Positions 26,769 to 36,388 of a stretch of DNA of 64,000 bases are shown in pieces; within the stretch, counting starts at the first letter, position 1; each line of letters begins with the position of its first letter. Below the pieces are notes generated by a model. The model was not told where the DNA came from, made no database searches, and worked only from the letters and a program-made list of their open reading frames with translations. Location: the NCBI GenBank assembly GCA_963847145.1, contig CAWJYN010000003.1:1-64000 (forward strand). The letters run 5' to 3'. The stretch comes from JABFRJ01 sp963847145 (GTDB lineage Bacteria > Pseudomonadota > Alphaproteobacteria > Rhizobiales > Hyphomicrobiaceae). Both the position numbers and the translations under genes were made by a program.

Positions 26769-27980
26769 TCAGGGCAGCCAGCGTGTGGCGTGGTAGTAAA
26801 TGGTGTCGAAACCGCGCTTCATCTTGCCGGCAGGCGTTACGTCCTCAGCGGCATAGAGTGGAATGTCGACGGTCGCGTCGTTGGAGGAGGTCACACGCAG
26901 GACGGCTACGGCATCGCCTTTCTGGATGGGTGTCTTCAGCGGCCCGTTGTAGACGATCTCGGCGCGCAGTTTCTGATTGGCTGGGAAACGCGGCAACACC
27001 GCCATGACAGGGCCATTGCCGATCAGCGGCACGCTCGATTTATCGCCGCCCCATACGCGCGCACTGCCGACTGTTTCGCCGGCCTCATAGAGCTTGAATT
27101 CGCCGAAGGTATGGAAGCCCCACTCAAGCATTTTGCGGCCTTCTTCGCGCCGTTCTGCCTCGGACGCGAGCCCGGCGAGCACGACGATCAGCCGCCGCCC
27201 TTCTTGCACGGCCGAGCCGACAAGGCTGTAGCCGGAGTGCGAGATGTGGCCGGTTTTCAAGCCATCCGCGCCAAGCCCCATGAAGAGGAGCGGATTGCGG
27301 TTGATGAATTTGTGGGTGCGGTAGTTGAAGTTTTTTTCTGAGAACATCGGGTAGCGGTCGGGGTATTCGTTGATGAGGTAGCGTGACAGCTGTGCCAACT
27401 CCCGGGCCGTCATGACGTGTTCGGGGTGAAAAAAGCCGGTCGCGTTGCGGAATGTCGACTTCGTAAGGCCAATGCGGCGGGCCTCTGTCTCCATGGCCTG
27501 CGAGAAGGCGATTTCCGAGCCTGCGATGCCCTCTGCGAGGGCGATGGCGGCGTCATTGCCCGATTCAACGATGAGGCCACGGAGGAGTTCCGATATCCGT
27601 GTGCGTGTGTTGAGCGGCACCATCATGGCCGATGTCCGCGACGGGGCCCCGCCGGTGCGCCAGGCGTACTCGCTCATGGGGAGCTCGTCGTCGATGGAAC
27701 GCTTGCGCTCCTTGATGGCGCGAAAGACGACGGCCGCGGTCATGAGTTTGCTCATGCTGGCGGGGGAGAACAGCTCATCAGCGTTATACTGAAAGAGGAT
27801 AGCGCCGGAGGCCGCGTCCATGACGATGGCGTGCTTGGCTTTGATGGTGAATTCGGAGTTCTGAGCGGCTTCGGCGTGGCACGAAAAGACGCCAAGCAGT
27901 GCGGCCGCGAGCGCAAGCAGAAAAGCCAATGTGCGCTGAGGGTTGGCGCGCCCGGATCGCTGGGCATTGGCGGGGGGCAT
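26769..27980 (-). CDS. D-alanyl-D-alanine carboxypeptidase (PBP5-like, peptidase S11)
   Basis: A periplasmic penicillin-binding protein trimming the stem peptide of peptidoglycan. The active-site motifs are SMSK (SxxK), SGN (SxN) and KTGH. They are followed by the C-terminal PBP5 domain of beta strands (GPLKTPIQKGDAVAVLRV). The start ATG 27980 has GGTGAG upstream and yields a signal sequence (RTLAFLLALAAALLGVFSCH, cleaved after AEA). Longer in-frame starts up to 28028 exist. About 403 residues. The distal end lacks an obvious amphipathic anchor, though FDTIYYHATRW may serve. Confidence 0.9.
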   Translation of the reverse strand: MPPANAQRSGRANPQRTLAFLLALAAALLGVFSCHAEAAQNSEFTIKAKHAIVMDAASGAILFQYNADELFSPASMSKLMTAAVVFRAIKERKRSIDDELPMSEYAWRTGGAPSRTSAMMVPLNTRTRISELLRGLIVESGNDAAIALAEGIAGSEIAFSQAMETEARRIGLTKSTFRNATGFFHPEHVMTARELAQLSRYLINEYPDRYPMFSEKNFNYRTHKFINRNPLLFMGLGADGLKTGHISHSGYSLVGSAVQEGRRLIVVLAGLASEAERREEGRKMLEWGFHTFGEFKLYEAGETVGSARVWGGDKSSVPLIGNGPVMAVLPRFPANQKLRAEIVYNGPLKTPIQKGDAVAVLRVTSSNDATVDIPLYAAEDVTPAGKMKRGFDTIYYHATRWLP

Positions 27981-28148
27981 AAGGGGTCTCACCATCGGCA
28001 TGGTCGGTATGTCGTGGACACGGGACATTCTTTGCCGCGCGCCGTTGAAAGGGTCAATGACGTGCGGGAAACACGCTACAGATTAATTGTCAGGTGCGCG
28101 ACAATGGCGGACGGAAAAGAAGAGCGATGACAAAGGGCTTGACTGTCG

Positions 28149-28163
28149 GAACTTAAATAGAAC
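28149..28163. promoter_or_regulatory. LexA box of the imuA-imuB-dnaE2 cassette
   Basis: GAACTTAAATAGAAC is GAAC-N7-GAAC, the complement of the alphaproteobacterial SOS box GTTC-N7-GTTC. It lies 155 bp before the imuA frame and 169 bp before the divergent carboxypeptidase start. SOS control of this mutagenesis cassette is well established in Caulobacter and rhizobia. Confidence 0.8.
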
Positions 28164-28317
28164 ATAAAGTGAATACAAAGGCATTAGATCGCCTCTTTTG
28201 GCAGACTCTCCCGATTTACTCATCCATCGCGTTGGATTGGGCGGCACATGCGCGGGATCGCCCTGGAAGTTCTAGCGACGTTCATCATCTGAGGCGCCGT
28301 GCGCGAGGTCATGTCTG

Positions 28318-29223
28318 ATGCCATTCGTGGGCGTACACACCGGAACTGATTTCGGAAAGGTGACTTCGCCTTTTCGCCTGCTGCCAGGGCATAATCACCC
28401 ACTCCCTTCGACAGAGGATGCCGTTGCGCAGCTTCCGTTCGACGGCACTCTGTCTCGTACCTTTGCAGCGCTTGGAGGCGCTGCAGCCTGTAAAAGACTG
28501 CATGCGCTGCATCCATCGCGCCCTGGCGACGAGGGGGCCGCGACTGGCTTCGCGCTCGTGCTGCTCGGCGGCATGGCGGCGGCTGGCCATGCGCACCCGG
28601 TTCCTGTGCGGAGCCCCATTCTCTGGGTCCAGGATCGCAGCGCACGTGCTGAATCGGGCCGGCCTTATGGCCTGGGACTTCCGGCATTTGGGATTGACCC
28701 TGCACAGCTTATTTTCGTTGCGGCCAAGGGTGCGCTGGAGGTGCTCGCGGCAGCTGAGGTTGGTCTCGAAATCGGTGGCCTGGCGGGCGTTCTGGCGGAA
28801 CTGCCGCCGCACCTGCCAGCTGACATGCTGGCGCTCGGGAAGCGGCTTGCGCTTAGAGCTGAACGCAGCGCAACGCCCTGCTTGCTTTTGCACGCCTCGG
28901 CGCGGCTCGTGCCTGCCCCTGTCGCGACCCGGTGGCAGATCGCCAGCCTGCCAGCGGTATCTGACGGGGCTTGGGGTGCGCCCATTCCTGCCGCCGACCT
29001 CACCCTCGTCAAGAACCGCTTTGGTCCAACCGGACGCTGGTCGGTTCCACTCGTGCAGCCTTCATCAGTCCAGCATAGACTTGCTCAGGGAGTGCCCGAT
29101 GTCTGCAGCGCAAGCCTTCCCCCGCCGCTGTCTCAGCCTGTGGATGCCAACGCTGCCGACCGATCGCGTTCAACGCCGGCGCAGGGGCCGGTGCGGGGGC
29201 CGGTGCGAGGGCGGGCGGCTTGA
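28318..29223 (+). CDS. imuA: SOS mutagenesis protein ImuA
   Basis: A RecA/SulA-like accessory protein that works with ImuB and DnaE2 in error-prone translesion synthesis. The 301-residue product shows DEGAATGFALVLLGGMAAAG, PILWVQDRSARAESGRPYG and LIFVAAKGALEVLAAAEVGL, all typical of alphaproteobacterial ImuA. The start is not certain: ATG 28318 is the first in frame and lacks a strong ribosome site. The last 125 bp overlap imuB in another frame, longer than the few bases usual for this pair, so the ImuA tail (Pro/Ser rich) may be an extension caused by a lost stop. First gene of a LexA-controlled operon. Confidence 0.85.
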   Translation: MPFVGVHTGTDFGKVTSPFRLLPGHNHPLPSTEDAVAQLPFDGTLSRTFAALGGAAACKRLHALHPSRPGDEGAATGFALVLLGGMAAAGHAHPVPVRSPILWVQDRSARAESGRPYGLGLPAFGIDPAQLIFVAAKGALEVLAAAEVGLEIGGLAGVLAELPPHLPADMLALGKRLALRAERSATPCLLLHASARLVPAPVATRWQIASLPAVSDGAWGAPIPAADLTLVKNRFGPTGRWSVPLVQPSSVQHRLAQGVPDVCSASLPPPLSQPVDANAADRSRSTPAQGPVRGPVRGRAA

Positions 29224-30745
29224 TCAGGCGGCTCCTCTCGTCCTCGTCGACAAAATCCAGGGCGCTCAGCGGTTGATGGCCTTGGAGGCTCGTGCACGCG
29301 CGGCGGGCCTCGAAGCTGGGATGACGCTGGCTCAGGCCCGCGCGATGGTGCCTGAGCTGGAAGTCTTGCCACATGAGCCGGCTGCCGACGCGCGCCTGCT
29401 CGAAGCTATGGCCGATTGGGCCGATCGCTACACGCCTCTGGTTGGCCGTCACCCACCCGACGGGTTGCTGCTCGACATCACAGGGGCAGCCCATCTCGTG
29501 GGCGGGGAGGCGGCACTTCGTGCCGATGTGCTCGCGCGCCTCGACCGTCAAGGCATCGCGGCGTCGGCAGCGATTGCACCAACGCCTGGTGCGGCCTGGG
29601 CGTTGGCCCGCTATGGCGGAGAGATGGCCATCGTGCCGCCCAGCGCGTCGCAAGCCGATCTCGATGCAATTCTGGCTCCGCTGCCAGTCAGCAGCCTGCG
29701 TCTCGCGTCCGATCTCGTCGCCGCTCTCCGCCGGGTTGGCCTCAAACGCATCGGCGATCTCACCGGCCGGCCACGACCGGCTCTTGCGGCCCGCTTTGGG
29801 GTGACCCTCATTGTGCGCCTCGATCAGGCGCGCGGCATCGATACTGAAGCGATCAGTCCGCGCCAACCGGTGGCCCCCGCTCAGGTCGAACAAGGCTGGG
29901 CTGAGCCGATCCTGACGGTTGCCGCTGTGCTCGAAGCGTGCAAGGGCCTCGCTGGGCATTTGTCGGCTTTGCTTACGGAGCGCGGACAGGGCGCCACAGC
30001 GCTGCAACTGGCCCTTTACCGCGTCGATGGCCTCGTCAAACGGATTGATCTCGGTCTTGCCAGTCCCTGCCGCGACGCTGGCGTGATGGCTGGCTTGCTG
30101 GCACTGCGCCTTGGCGCGCTCGACGATCCGCTCGATCCCGGTTTCGGTTACGATTTCGTGCGTCTTGCTGCGACCGGTGTCGCTGCGCGTGGACAGGAGA
30201 GCCAGCACTTTGCCGGTCTTGGCATCGCGGCTGGCCCGGCTGAACTGGCCCATGACCGTGCCCGGTTGATTGACCGTCTCACGGCACGCTTTGGCAGCCG
30301 CAATATCGCTGTGAACCTGCTCGCGGCCACCCATATCCCAGAGCACGCCGCCGGCCTTGGACCGGTTGCTCAGAGACGTCCGGAACCGATGCGCGGCGCT
30401 CCTGCAGTCTCTGACCGGGGCGCGGACCGGCCGCTGCGGCTGTTCGACCCGCCCGAACCCGTCGAGGTGATGGCGGAGGTCCCTGATGGCCCGCCGTTAA
30501 AACTCCGCTGGCGCCGCCGTGCGTTGCGGATCGTTGCGGTGGAGGGCCCGGAGCGGATTGCGCCGGAGTGGTGGACGCCGGTCGCGCTGACCGCGTCTGC
30601 GCAGCCTGACCGCACACGGGACTATTGGCGCGTGGAAGATGCCAGCGGCCGCCGTCTTTGGCTCTATCGCGAAGGCCTTTACGGCGCGCGAGGTGATGGC
30701 CCAGGCACGTCGCCGCGCTGGTATGTGCACGGCCTGTTTGCGTGA
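29099..30745 (+). CDS. imuB: Y-family polymerase-like protein ImuB
   Basis: A 548-residue catalytically dead Y-family polymerase homologue that links ImuA and DnaE2 to the beta clamp. The N-terminus CLSLWMPTLPTDR replaces the catalytic DMDxFF motif, as in all ImuB. Later blocks are GLLLDITGAAHLVGGEAALR, RQGIAASAAIAPTPGAAWAL and the helix-hairpin region LRRVGLKRIGDLTGRPR. An Arg/Gly-rich insertion (residues 24-37), encoded by small GC-rich repeats, separates the first strand from PLVLVDKIQG. ATG 29099 sits inside imuA. dnaE2 follows after 19 bp. Confidence 0.92.
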   Translation: MSAAQAFPRRCLSLWMPTLPTDRVQRRRRGRCGGRCEGGRLDQAAPLVLVDKIQGAQRLMALEARARAAGLEAGMTLAQARAMVPELEVLPHEPAADARLLEAMADWADRYTPLVGRHPPDGLLLDITGAAHLVGGEAALRADVLARLDRQGIAASAAIAPTPGAAWALARYGGEMAIVPPSASQADLDAILAPLPVSSLRLASDLVAALRRVGLKRIGDLTGRPRPALAARFGVTLIVRLDQARGIDTEAISPRQPVAPAQVEQGWAEPILTVAAVLEACKGLAGHLSALLTERGQGATALQLALYRVDGLVKRIDLGLASPCRDAGVMAGLLALRLGALDDPLDPGFGYDFVRLAATGVAARGQESQHFAGLGIAAGPAELAHDRARLIDRLTARFGSRNIAVNLLAATHIPEHAAGLGPVAQRRPEPMRGAPAVSDRGADRPLRLFDPPEPVEVMAEVPDGPPLKLRWRRRALRIVAVEGPERIAPEWWTPVALTASAQPDRTRDYWRVEDASGRRLWLYREGLYGARGDGPGTSPRWYVHGLFA

Positions 30746-30764
30746 GGGATGGAAGAGAAAAATC

Positions 30765-33700
30765 ATGCCTGCTTCACCCGCCTACACTGAATTCGCTGTG
30801 ACCTCGAACTTCTCTTTTCTGCGTGGGGCGTCCCACCCGGAAGAATTGGCTGCCGGCGCGGCTGGGCATGCTCTCGCAGGGTTTGGTCTTGCGGATCGGA
30901 ACTCGGTTGCCGGGGTCGTCCGTGCGCACACGGCCATCCGCGATCTGCGCGCGGCGCATGGTGATGCGCCGCGCTATCATCCGGGCACGCGTCTCGTATT
31001 CAACGACGGCACACCCGACATCCTCGCTTATCCTGCCAATCGGGCTGGCTGGGGCCGCCTCTGCCGCCTGCTCACGCTCGGCAACCGGCGTGCCGCCAAA
31101 GGTGCCTGTCATCTCGGGATTGCCGATCTGGGAGACTGGTGCGCCGATCTCGCGTTGATTGTCATGCCCTCTACGAGCATGACCCTGCCTGATCTGGCGC
31201 GTGTGCTCCCACCTTTACTGCACCAGCTTCAGGCCGCGCGCCCTGGTTCTGTTCGTCTTGCAGGTTATCTTGCCTACGATGGGGATGACCGGCGACGCCT
31301 CGCTTGTCTCGATAGTATCGCGACCGCCGCGCGAACGCCGCTCATCGCTGTCAATGATGTGCTCTATCACACGCCGGCGCGCCGCCCTTTGCAGGATGTC
31401 ATCACGTGTATCCGTACGCATGCGACGCTCGAAACTGGCGGGTTCGCGCTGCGGGCGCATGCCGAACGCTGTTTGAAGCCGCCCGCGGAGATGGCGCGTC
31501 TTTTTCAGGCTTTTCCGCGCGCGCTTGGTGAGACACAGCGCCTTTCAGCGGCGTTGTCCTTTTCGCTTGATGAGCTGCGCTATGAATATCCGGAGGAGAC
31601 CATCGCGGGTTTTGCCAGCCCGCAGGATGCTCTCGTCCACTTCACGTATGCGGGGGCAGAAAAGCGCTATCGGGAGGGCGTGCCGGAGAAAGTCCGGCTC
31701 GCTCTCAGCCACGAGATCGCGCTCATTGGCCAGCTTGGCTATGCGCCCTACTTTTTGACTGTTTTTGATATCGTCCGCTTTGCGCGTGAAAAAGGCATTC
31801 TCTGCCAGGGCCGGGGCTCGGCTGCCAATTCCAGCGTCTGCTTCTGTCTCGGTATTACCGAGGTCAACCCCGACAAGAGTGATCTGCTGTTCGAGCGTTT
31901 CATCTCCGCCGACCGGCGCGAGCCACCCGATATCGACGTAGATTTTGAGCACGCCCGCCGCGAAGAGGTGATCCAATACATCTATCAGCGCTATGGCCGC
32001 GAACGTGCGGGGCTGGCGGCAACCGTCATCAGCTACCGCGCCCGCAGCGCCATCCGCGAAACCGGCAAAGTGTTCGGCTTCTCCGAGGATACGCTCGACG
32101 CATTGTCGGGGTCTATCTGGGGCTTTGGCGCTGAAGGCATCGGTGAGATTGACACGCATGGGGCGGGCATTGATCGTGCAGCACCAACCGTTGCTGCCAC
32201 CTTAGCGCTCGCGCGCGAAATCCAAGGGTTCCCTCGTCATCTCTCTCAACACGTTGGCGGCTTCGTGATGACGCGTGGGCGGCTCGATGAGCTTGTCCCC
32301 ATTCAGAACGCGGCGATGGCCGACCGCACAGTCATTGAGTGGGACAAGGACGATCTCGACAGTCTCGGCATCCTCAAGGTCGATGTGCTGGCGCTCGGCA
32401 TGCTGACGTGCCTCAAGAAGGGCTTCGATCTGCTCAGCGCGCACTATGGCCGCGATCTGACGATTGCGACGCTGCCGGCCGAGGAACCAGCCGTTTACCG
32501 CATGCTGCAACGGGCCGACAGCTTGGGACTGTTTCAGGTCGAGAGCCGGGCGCAGATGTCCATGCTGCCGCGGCTCAAGCCGCGGGAGTTCTATGACCTC
32601 GTCATTCAAGTCGCCATTGTGCGACCCGGGCCCATTCAGGGTGACATGGTGCACCCCTATCTCCGGCGGCGGCAGGGCATCGAAAAGGTCAACTATCCCA
32701 GCAAAGAACTCGAAGCCGTGCTTGGCAAAACCTTGGGTGTGCCGCTGTTTCAAGAGCAGGCGATGAAGATCGCCATCGTTGCGGCTGGCTTCACACCATC
32801 GGAGGCCGACAAGCTGCGCCGTGCCATGGCGACGTTCCGCAAGGTCGGCACCATCAGCTCGTTCCAGCAGAAAATGATCGATGGCATGGTCGCCAACGGC
32901 TATGCGGCGGACTTTGCCGAGCGCTGCTTCCGTCAGATCGAGGGCTTTGGCGAATACGGCTTTCCGGAAAGCCACGCGGCGAGTTTTGCGCTGTTGGTCT
33001 ATGCTTCGGCGTGGATGAAATGTCATTATCCGGACGTGTTTGCCGCAGGTCTTCTCAATGCTCAGCCGCTTGGTTTTTATGCGCCTGCACAGATCGTGCG
33101 TGACGCCCGCGAGCATGGCGTCGCGGTGCATGCTGTCGATGTCAACGCGTCGGATTGGGACGCGACGTTGGAGCGTTCGGCAATGGGCAATGGGCAATCG
33201 GCAATCGGCGGTGACTTGTCAGCGCTCGGCATGTCAACCGCCGTTGCGATTGACGGAGTCCGCCCATTGCCCATTGCCCTCTCCCCATTGCCCAGCACAC
33301 GTCTCCACCCGCGCCACGCCTCAATGGCGGACGATATCCAGACCACCCACGCGGTGCGCTTGGGGCTGCGTGAAATCAAAGGCCTCTCCGAGGGTGCGGT
33401 AAAAATTCTCATTGCCGCCCGCGGTGGCGGTTATGACAGCGTGCGCGATCTGTGGCTGCGGACGGGGCTCGCGCCGAGCGTGCTTGAACGGCTTGCGGAC
33501 GCCGATGCGTTCGGCTCGCTGGGTCTCAACCGGCGTGATGCGCTGTGGGCCGTCAAGGCGCTTGGCCGCACAGGTGACGATGAGAACCTGCCGCTGTTCT
33601 GCGCGACGTCCGCTGGCGCGCGGGGGCCACGCCGCGAAGCTGACGCCCATTTGCCGCCCATGCCGCCGGGCGAAGAGGTGGTCAACGACTACCGGTTCTT

Positions 33701-34331
33701 GCGCATGTCGCTGAAGGCGCACCCCGTTCAGTTCATCCGGGACGAACTCGCGCACGCGCACGTGGTGCGCAACGAGCAACTGGCAGAGCTTGTCCCTGGC
33801 CGCCGCGTGTCGGTCGCCGGCCTCGTGCTGGTGCGGCAACGGCCGGGCAGCGCCAAGGGCGTTATCTTCATGACGCTTGAGGATGAGACCGGCGTTGCGA
33901 ACACGATCATCTGGCCGAAGGTGTTCGAACGCCATCGCGCCATCGTACTGGGTGCGCGCTTTGTCGTGTTGACCGGCAAGCTGCAAAGCCAAGACGGCGT
34001 TGTGCACGTCGTTGCGGAGACGATCGAGGATCGCACGGACCTGCTCGGCCGGCTGACAGACGATGATTTTGCGGCACCAGCCAACCTGCTTCCCGAGACA
34101 CTTGCGCGCGCCGACGAGGTGCGCCGCCCGCAGCCCGACGTCCGCGAAAAACGCCTCGATGCGGCCTTGTCGCGCCGCCGCCGCATGGGCGAGCTGGCAC
34201 CGGCCCCGGACGGAGGACAACGTTCACCAGCGGGTCTATCCCGCGACCTGCCACTCTTTCACGCCGCAGACCTCGACGTGCCTGCGCGGGCAACGCGACA
34301 TGCCCTGCCAAAGGGGAGGAATTTCAGATGA
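30765..34331 (+). CDS. dnaE2: Error-prone DNA polymerase DnaE2
   Basis: A C-family polymerase of 1188 residues used for SOS translesion synthesis with ImuA and ImuB. The PHP domain starts FAVTSNFSFLRGASHPEEL, and the polymerase active site has PPDIDVDFEHARREEVIQY. Further blocks are GRGSAANSSVCFCLGIT, FPRHLSQHVGGFVMT and a C-terminal OB fold (VSVAGLVLVRQRPGSAKGV). ATG 30765 follows a purine-rich site (GGAAGAG) and is preferred to upstream in-frame ATGs that lie inside imuB. Between WDATLER and HAVRLGLREIKGL about 45 extra residues are encoded by a palindromic DNA element (33179-33278) without breaking the frame. It converges with the CinA-like gene. Confidence 0.95.
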   Translation: MPASPAYTEFAVTSNFSFLRGASHPEELAAGAAGHALAGFGLADRNSVAGVVRAHTAIRDLRAAHGDAPRYHPGTRLVFNDGTPDILAYPANRAGWGRLCRLLTLGNRRAAKGACHLGIADLGDWCADLALIVMPSTSMTLPDLARVLPPLLHQLQAARPGSVRLAGYLAYDGDDRRRLACLDSIATAARTPLIAVNDVLYHTPARRPLQDVITCIRTHATLETGGFALRAHAERCLKPPAEMARLFQAFPRALGETQRLSAALSFSLDELRYEYPEETIAGFASPQDALVHFTYAGAEKRYREGVPEKVRLALSHEIALIGQLGYAPYFLTVFDIVRFAREKGILCQGRGSAANSSVCFCLGITEVNPDKSDLLFERFISADRREPPDIDVDFEHARREEVIQYIYQRYGRERAGLAATVISYRARSAIRETGKVFGFSEDTLDALSGSIWGFGAEGIGEIDTHGAGIDRAAPTVAATLALAREIQGFPRHLSQHVGGFVMTRGRLDELVPIQNAAMADRTVIEWDKDDLDSLGILKVDVLALGMLTCLKKGFDLLSAHYGRDLTIATLPAEEPAVYRMLQRADSLGLFQVESRAQMSMLPRLKPREFYDLVIQVAIVRPGPIQGDMVHPYLRRRQGIEKVNYPSKELEAVLGKTLGVPLFQEQAMKIAIVAAGFTPSEADKLRRAMATFRKVGTISSFQQKMIDGMVANGYAADFAERCFRQIEGFGEYGFPESHAASFALLVYASAWMKCHYPDVFAAGLLNAQPLGFYAPAQIVRDAREHGVAVHAVDVNASDWDATLERSAMGNGQSAIGGDLSALGMSTAVAIDGVRPLPIALSPLPSTRLHPRHASMADDIQTTHAVRLGLREIKGLSEGAVKILIAARGGGYDSVRDLWLRTGLAPSVLERLADADAFGSLGLNRRDALWAVKALGRTGDDENLPLFCATSAGARGPRREADAHLPPMPPGEEVVNDYRFLRMSLKAHPVQFIRDELAHAHVVRNEQLAELVPGRRVSVAGLVLVRQRPGSAKGVIFMTLEDETGVANTIIWPKVFERHRAIVLGARFVVLTGKLQSQDGVVHVVAETIEDRTDLLGRLTDDDFAAPANLLPETLARADEVRRPQPDVREKRLDAALSRRRRMGELAPAPDGGQRSPAGLSRDLPLFHAADLDVPARATRHALPKGRNFR
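33179..33278. repeat. Palindromic element inserted in frame in dnaE2
   Basis: A perfect 17-bp inverted repeat (GGCAATGGGCAATGGGC at 33179-33195 and its complement at 33262-33278) is separated by 66 bp. Further degenerate GGCAAT units and CCATTGCC units continue on both sides to about 33294. The stretch encodes a low-complexity Ser/Gly/Pro-rich segment with no counterpart in ordinary DnaE2. Confidence 0.85.
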
Positions 34332-34403
34332 CGCTTGCGACACGTCAGCTGATCGCGCGCGCACCGCCACAGCTAAGTTTCGCGCGCCCAAGGCCGCGCC
34401 CGT

Positions 34404-35162
34404 TCAAATTTTTCCTGCGGCGGCCAACTTTGTCTTGAGGCCCGAAAAAGCCAAATCGAGACGCTCTTGCGAGGTTGATCGCAAAACGAGGTGCGTCCCA
34501 AAAACGCTGCTCTCACGAGTGAACGGATAGCTGCCCATGGATACGTCGGGGAACTCTTGCTGATGCGCACCGAACATCTCGGCAATTTCGCCTTCTGGGC
34601 GCAACAACTCGATCGTCGACGAGAGCATCTTGCGGCCCGTTTTCAGCTGAGGTGTCACGGCATCCAGCATGACCTGCATGATGTTGGGAATGCCAGCCAT
34701 CACAATCACGTTGCCGAGCCTGAAGCCTGGCGCAACCGAGACCGAATTCGCCACCAGCTCCGAGCCAAACGGCAGCCGTGCCATGCGCAACCGCGCGGGC
34801 GTCATCTCGAGGCCGCGTTTTTCGTAGTGGGGCTTCATGATGGCCAACGCGCGTGGATCGACGTCGATGCCGACGCCGAACGCCTTGGCAATGCAGTCCG
34901 ACGTAATGTCATCATGGGTCGGGCCGATGCCGCCGGTGGTGAACACGTAGGTGTAGCGGGCCCGCAACGCGTTGACAGCGCCGACAATCTCGACCTCTTC
35001 GTCAGGCACCACGCGCACTTCTTTGAGCTGAATACCGATCGCCGTCAGATGGTCGGCAATGTAGCCGATGTTCTTGTCCTTCGTCCGCCCGGACAGGATC
35101 TCGTCGCCGATCACCAGGACCGCCGCCGTGATGATTTCGTTTGCAGCTGTCATTTCGCTCAT
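34404..35162 (-). CDS. CinA-like molybdopterin-binding domain protein
   Basis: A 252-residue protein made of the MoCF_biosynth (MogA/MoaB-like) domain as in the N-terminal part of CinA. The blocks are LVIGDEILSGRTKDKNIGYI, VFTTGGIGPTHDDITSDCIA and GFRLGNVIVMAGIPNIMQVM. The C-terminal CinA nicotinamide-amidase domain is absent, so the role is probably an ADP-ribose or nucleotide pyrophosphatase-like activity or an unknown one. ATG 35162 has a weak ribosome site; ATG 35153 is possible. It is convergent with dnaE2, 72 bp away. Confidence 0.88.
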   Translation of the reverse strand: MSEMTAANEIITAAVLVIGDEILSGRTKDKNIGYIADHLTAIGIQLKEVRVVPDEEVEIVGAVNALRARYTYVFTTGGIGPTHDDITSDCIAKAFGVGIDVDPRALAIMKPHYEKRGLEMTPARLRMARLPFGSELVANSVSVAPGFRLGNVIVMAGIPNIMQVMLDAVTPQLKTGRKMLSSTIELLRPEGEIAEMFGAHQQEFPDVSMGSYPFTRESSVFGTHLVLRSTSQERLDLAFSGLKTKLAAAGKI

Positions 35163-35332
35163 GCTCGAAAATCTCTCCTGTCAATGCCGTCCCGTTGCCA
35201 AGCCGGTTGACCTCAAGTAACCCAGTTTCACATCACACTTACCACAATCGACCGTGTCCGGCTGGCTCGCAAGCTTTTTGCGCCCGCCTCAGCTAGAACG
35301 CCTCAGCCAGAACTCTCCCGAACGAGACGCAC

Positions 35333-36388
35333 ATGCATGTCTTCCATATCATGGCTGGACGCGCCAACGGCGGTGCCGAGACCTATTGCGCCGACCTGCT
35401 GAGCTGTCTGGCCAAAATGGGCGTCCGCCAAACGGCCATTCTATCGGCTGGCTATGTCCGCGGGGCGGAGCTGGCCGGCCAAGGGATCGAGGTGCGGACG
35501 GGACCGCTGTCGGTTCCGCTCATCCCGCTGCAGCGCTTGCGGATCGGCCAGACGTTTCACAGCCTCGATGTCAAACCTGACATCGTGCACGTGTGGATGC
35601 GGCGGGGGGCGACGCTGGTGCCGGCAGGATTGCCGTGCCCTGTCATGAGCTGGTCGGGGGGCTATTACCCGGTCGACAAACTCGCGCGCGTGGCGACGCA
35701 CTTCGTTGGCAACACGCCCGATATCCTGCGCCATTTCCGGGACGGCGGGGTGGCTGCCGAGAACACCTCGCTGCAAACAACGTTTCCAATGCTGGAGACA
35801 TCACAGCTGCCGGTTGACCGGGCATCCCTCGACACGCCGGCAGATGCGCCGCTGTTGCTGACATTGGCGCGGCTGCACTGGAAGAAGGGCCTCGACACCC
35901 TCTTCAAATCTCTGGTGCCGTTGCCTGGCTATTACCTATGGCTTGCTGGCGACGGGGAACTCGAGGCCGAGCTCAAAGCCATGGCGGGTTCGCTCGGGAT
36001 CGCCGACCGAGTCCGCTTTCTGGGTTGGCGGACGGACCGGGCGGCACTGCTGGGCGCGGCTGACATGCTTGTTGTCCCATCACGGTTTGAGCCGTTTGGA
36101 ACGGTGCTCCTGGAAGGGTGGGCGATGCGCAAGCCGGTGGTCGCGACCGCTTGGCCGCATACGGTGATCGAGAACGAGAAAACCGGACTATTGATGGCGA
36201 TCGACGACGTGGATGCACTGACCGGTGCCATCCGTCGCGCCTGGGAGGATAAACCGCTGGCGGCCCGTCTGGTTGCCACTGCGCATGCGGAATACGAGGC
36301 GCGTTGGAGCCCGGAGGTCTCGACGCGGCGGATGATTGCCCTCTACGAAGACTTGATTCAGCGGCACAAAGCCAAGGCCGTTGCGTAG
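35333..36388 (+). CDS. Family 4 glycosyltransferase
   Basis: A GT-B glycosyltransferase of 351 residues. The N-terminal nucleotide-fold start is VFHIMAGRANGGAETYCADL. The C-terminal donor domain has LTLARLHWKKGLDTLFKSL, WLAGDGELEAEL and VPSRFEPFGTVLLEGWAMRK with the EX7E-type motif. It probably adds a sugar from a nucleotide donor to an envelope polysaccharide on the cytoplasmic face. Related proteins are common as single genes in Rhizobiales. Donor and acceptor cannot be read. Confidence 0.88.
   Translation: MHVFHIMAGRANGGAETYCADLLSCLAKMGVRQTAILSAGYVRGAELAGQGIEVRTGPLSVPLIPLQRLRIGQTFHSLDVKPDIVHVWMRRGATLVPAGLPCPVMSWSGGYYPVDKLARVATHFVGNTPDILRHFRDGGVAAENTSLQTTFPMLETSQLPVDRASLDTPADAPLLLTLARLHWKKGLDTLFKSLVPLPGYYLWLAGDGELEAELKAMAGSLGIADRVRFLGWRTDRAALLGAADMLVVPSRFEPFGTVLLEGWAMRKPVVATAWPHTVIENEKTGLLMAIDDVDALTGAIRRAWEDKPLAARLVATAHAEYEARWSPEVSTRRMIALYEDLIQRHKAKAVA

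Noticed and set aside
33177..33330. Intein or introduced domain in dnaE2
   Set aside because: Only about 45 low-complexity residues encoded by a palindromic repeat; there are no splicing motifs.
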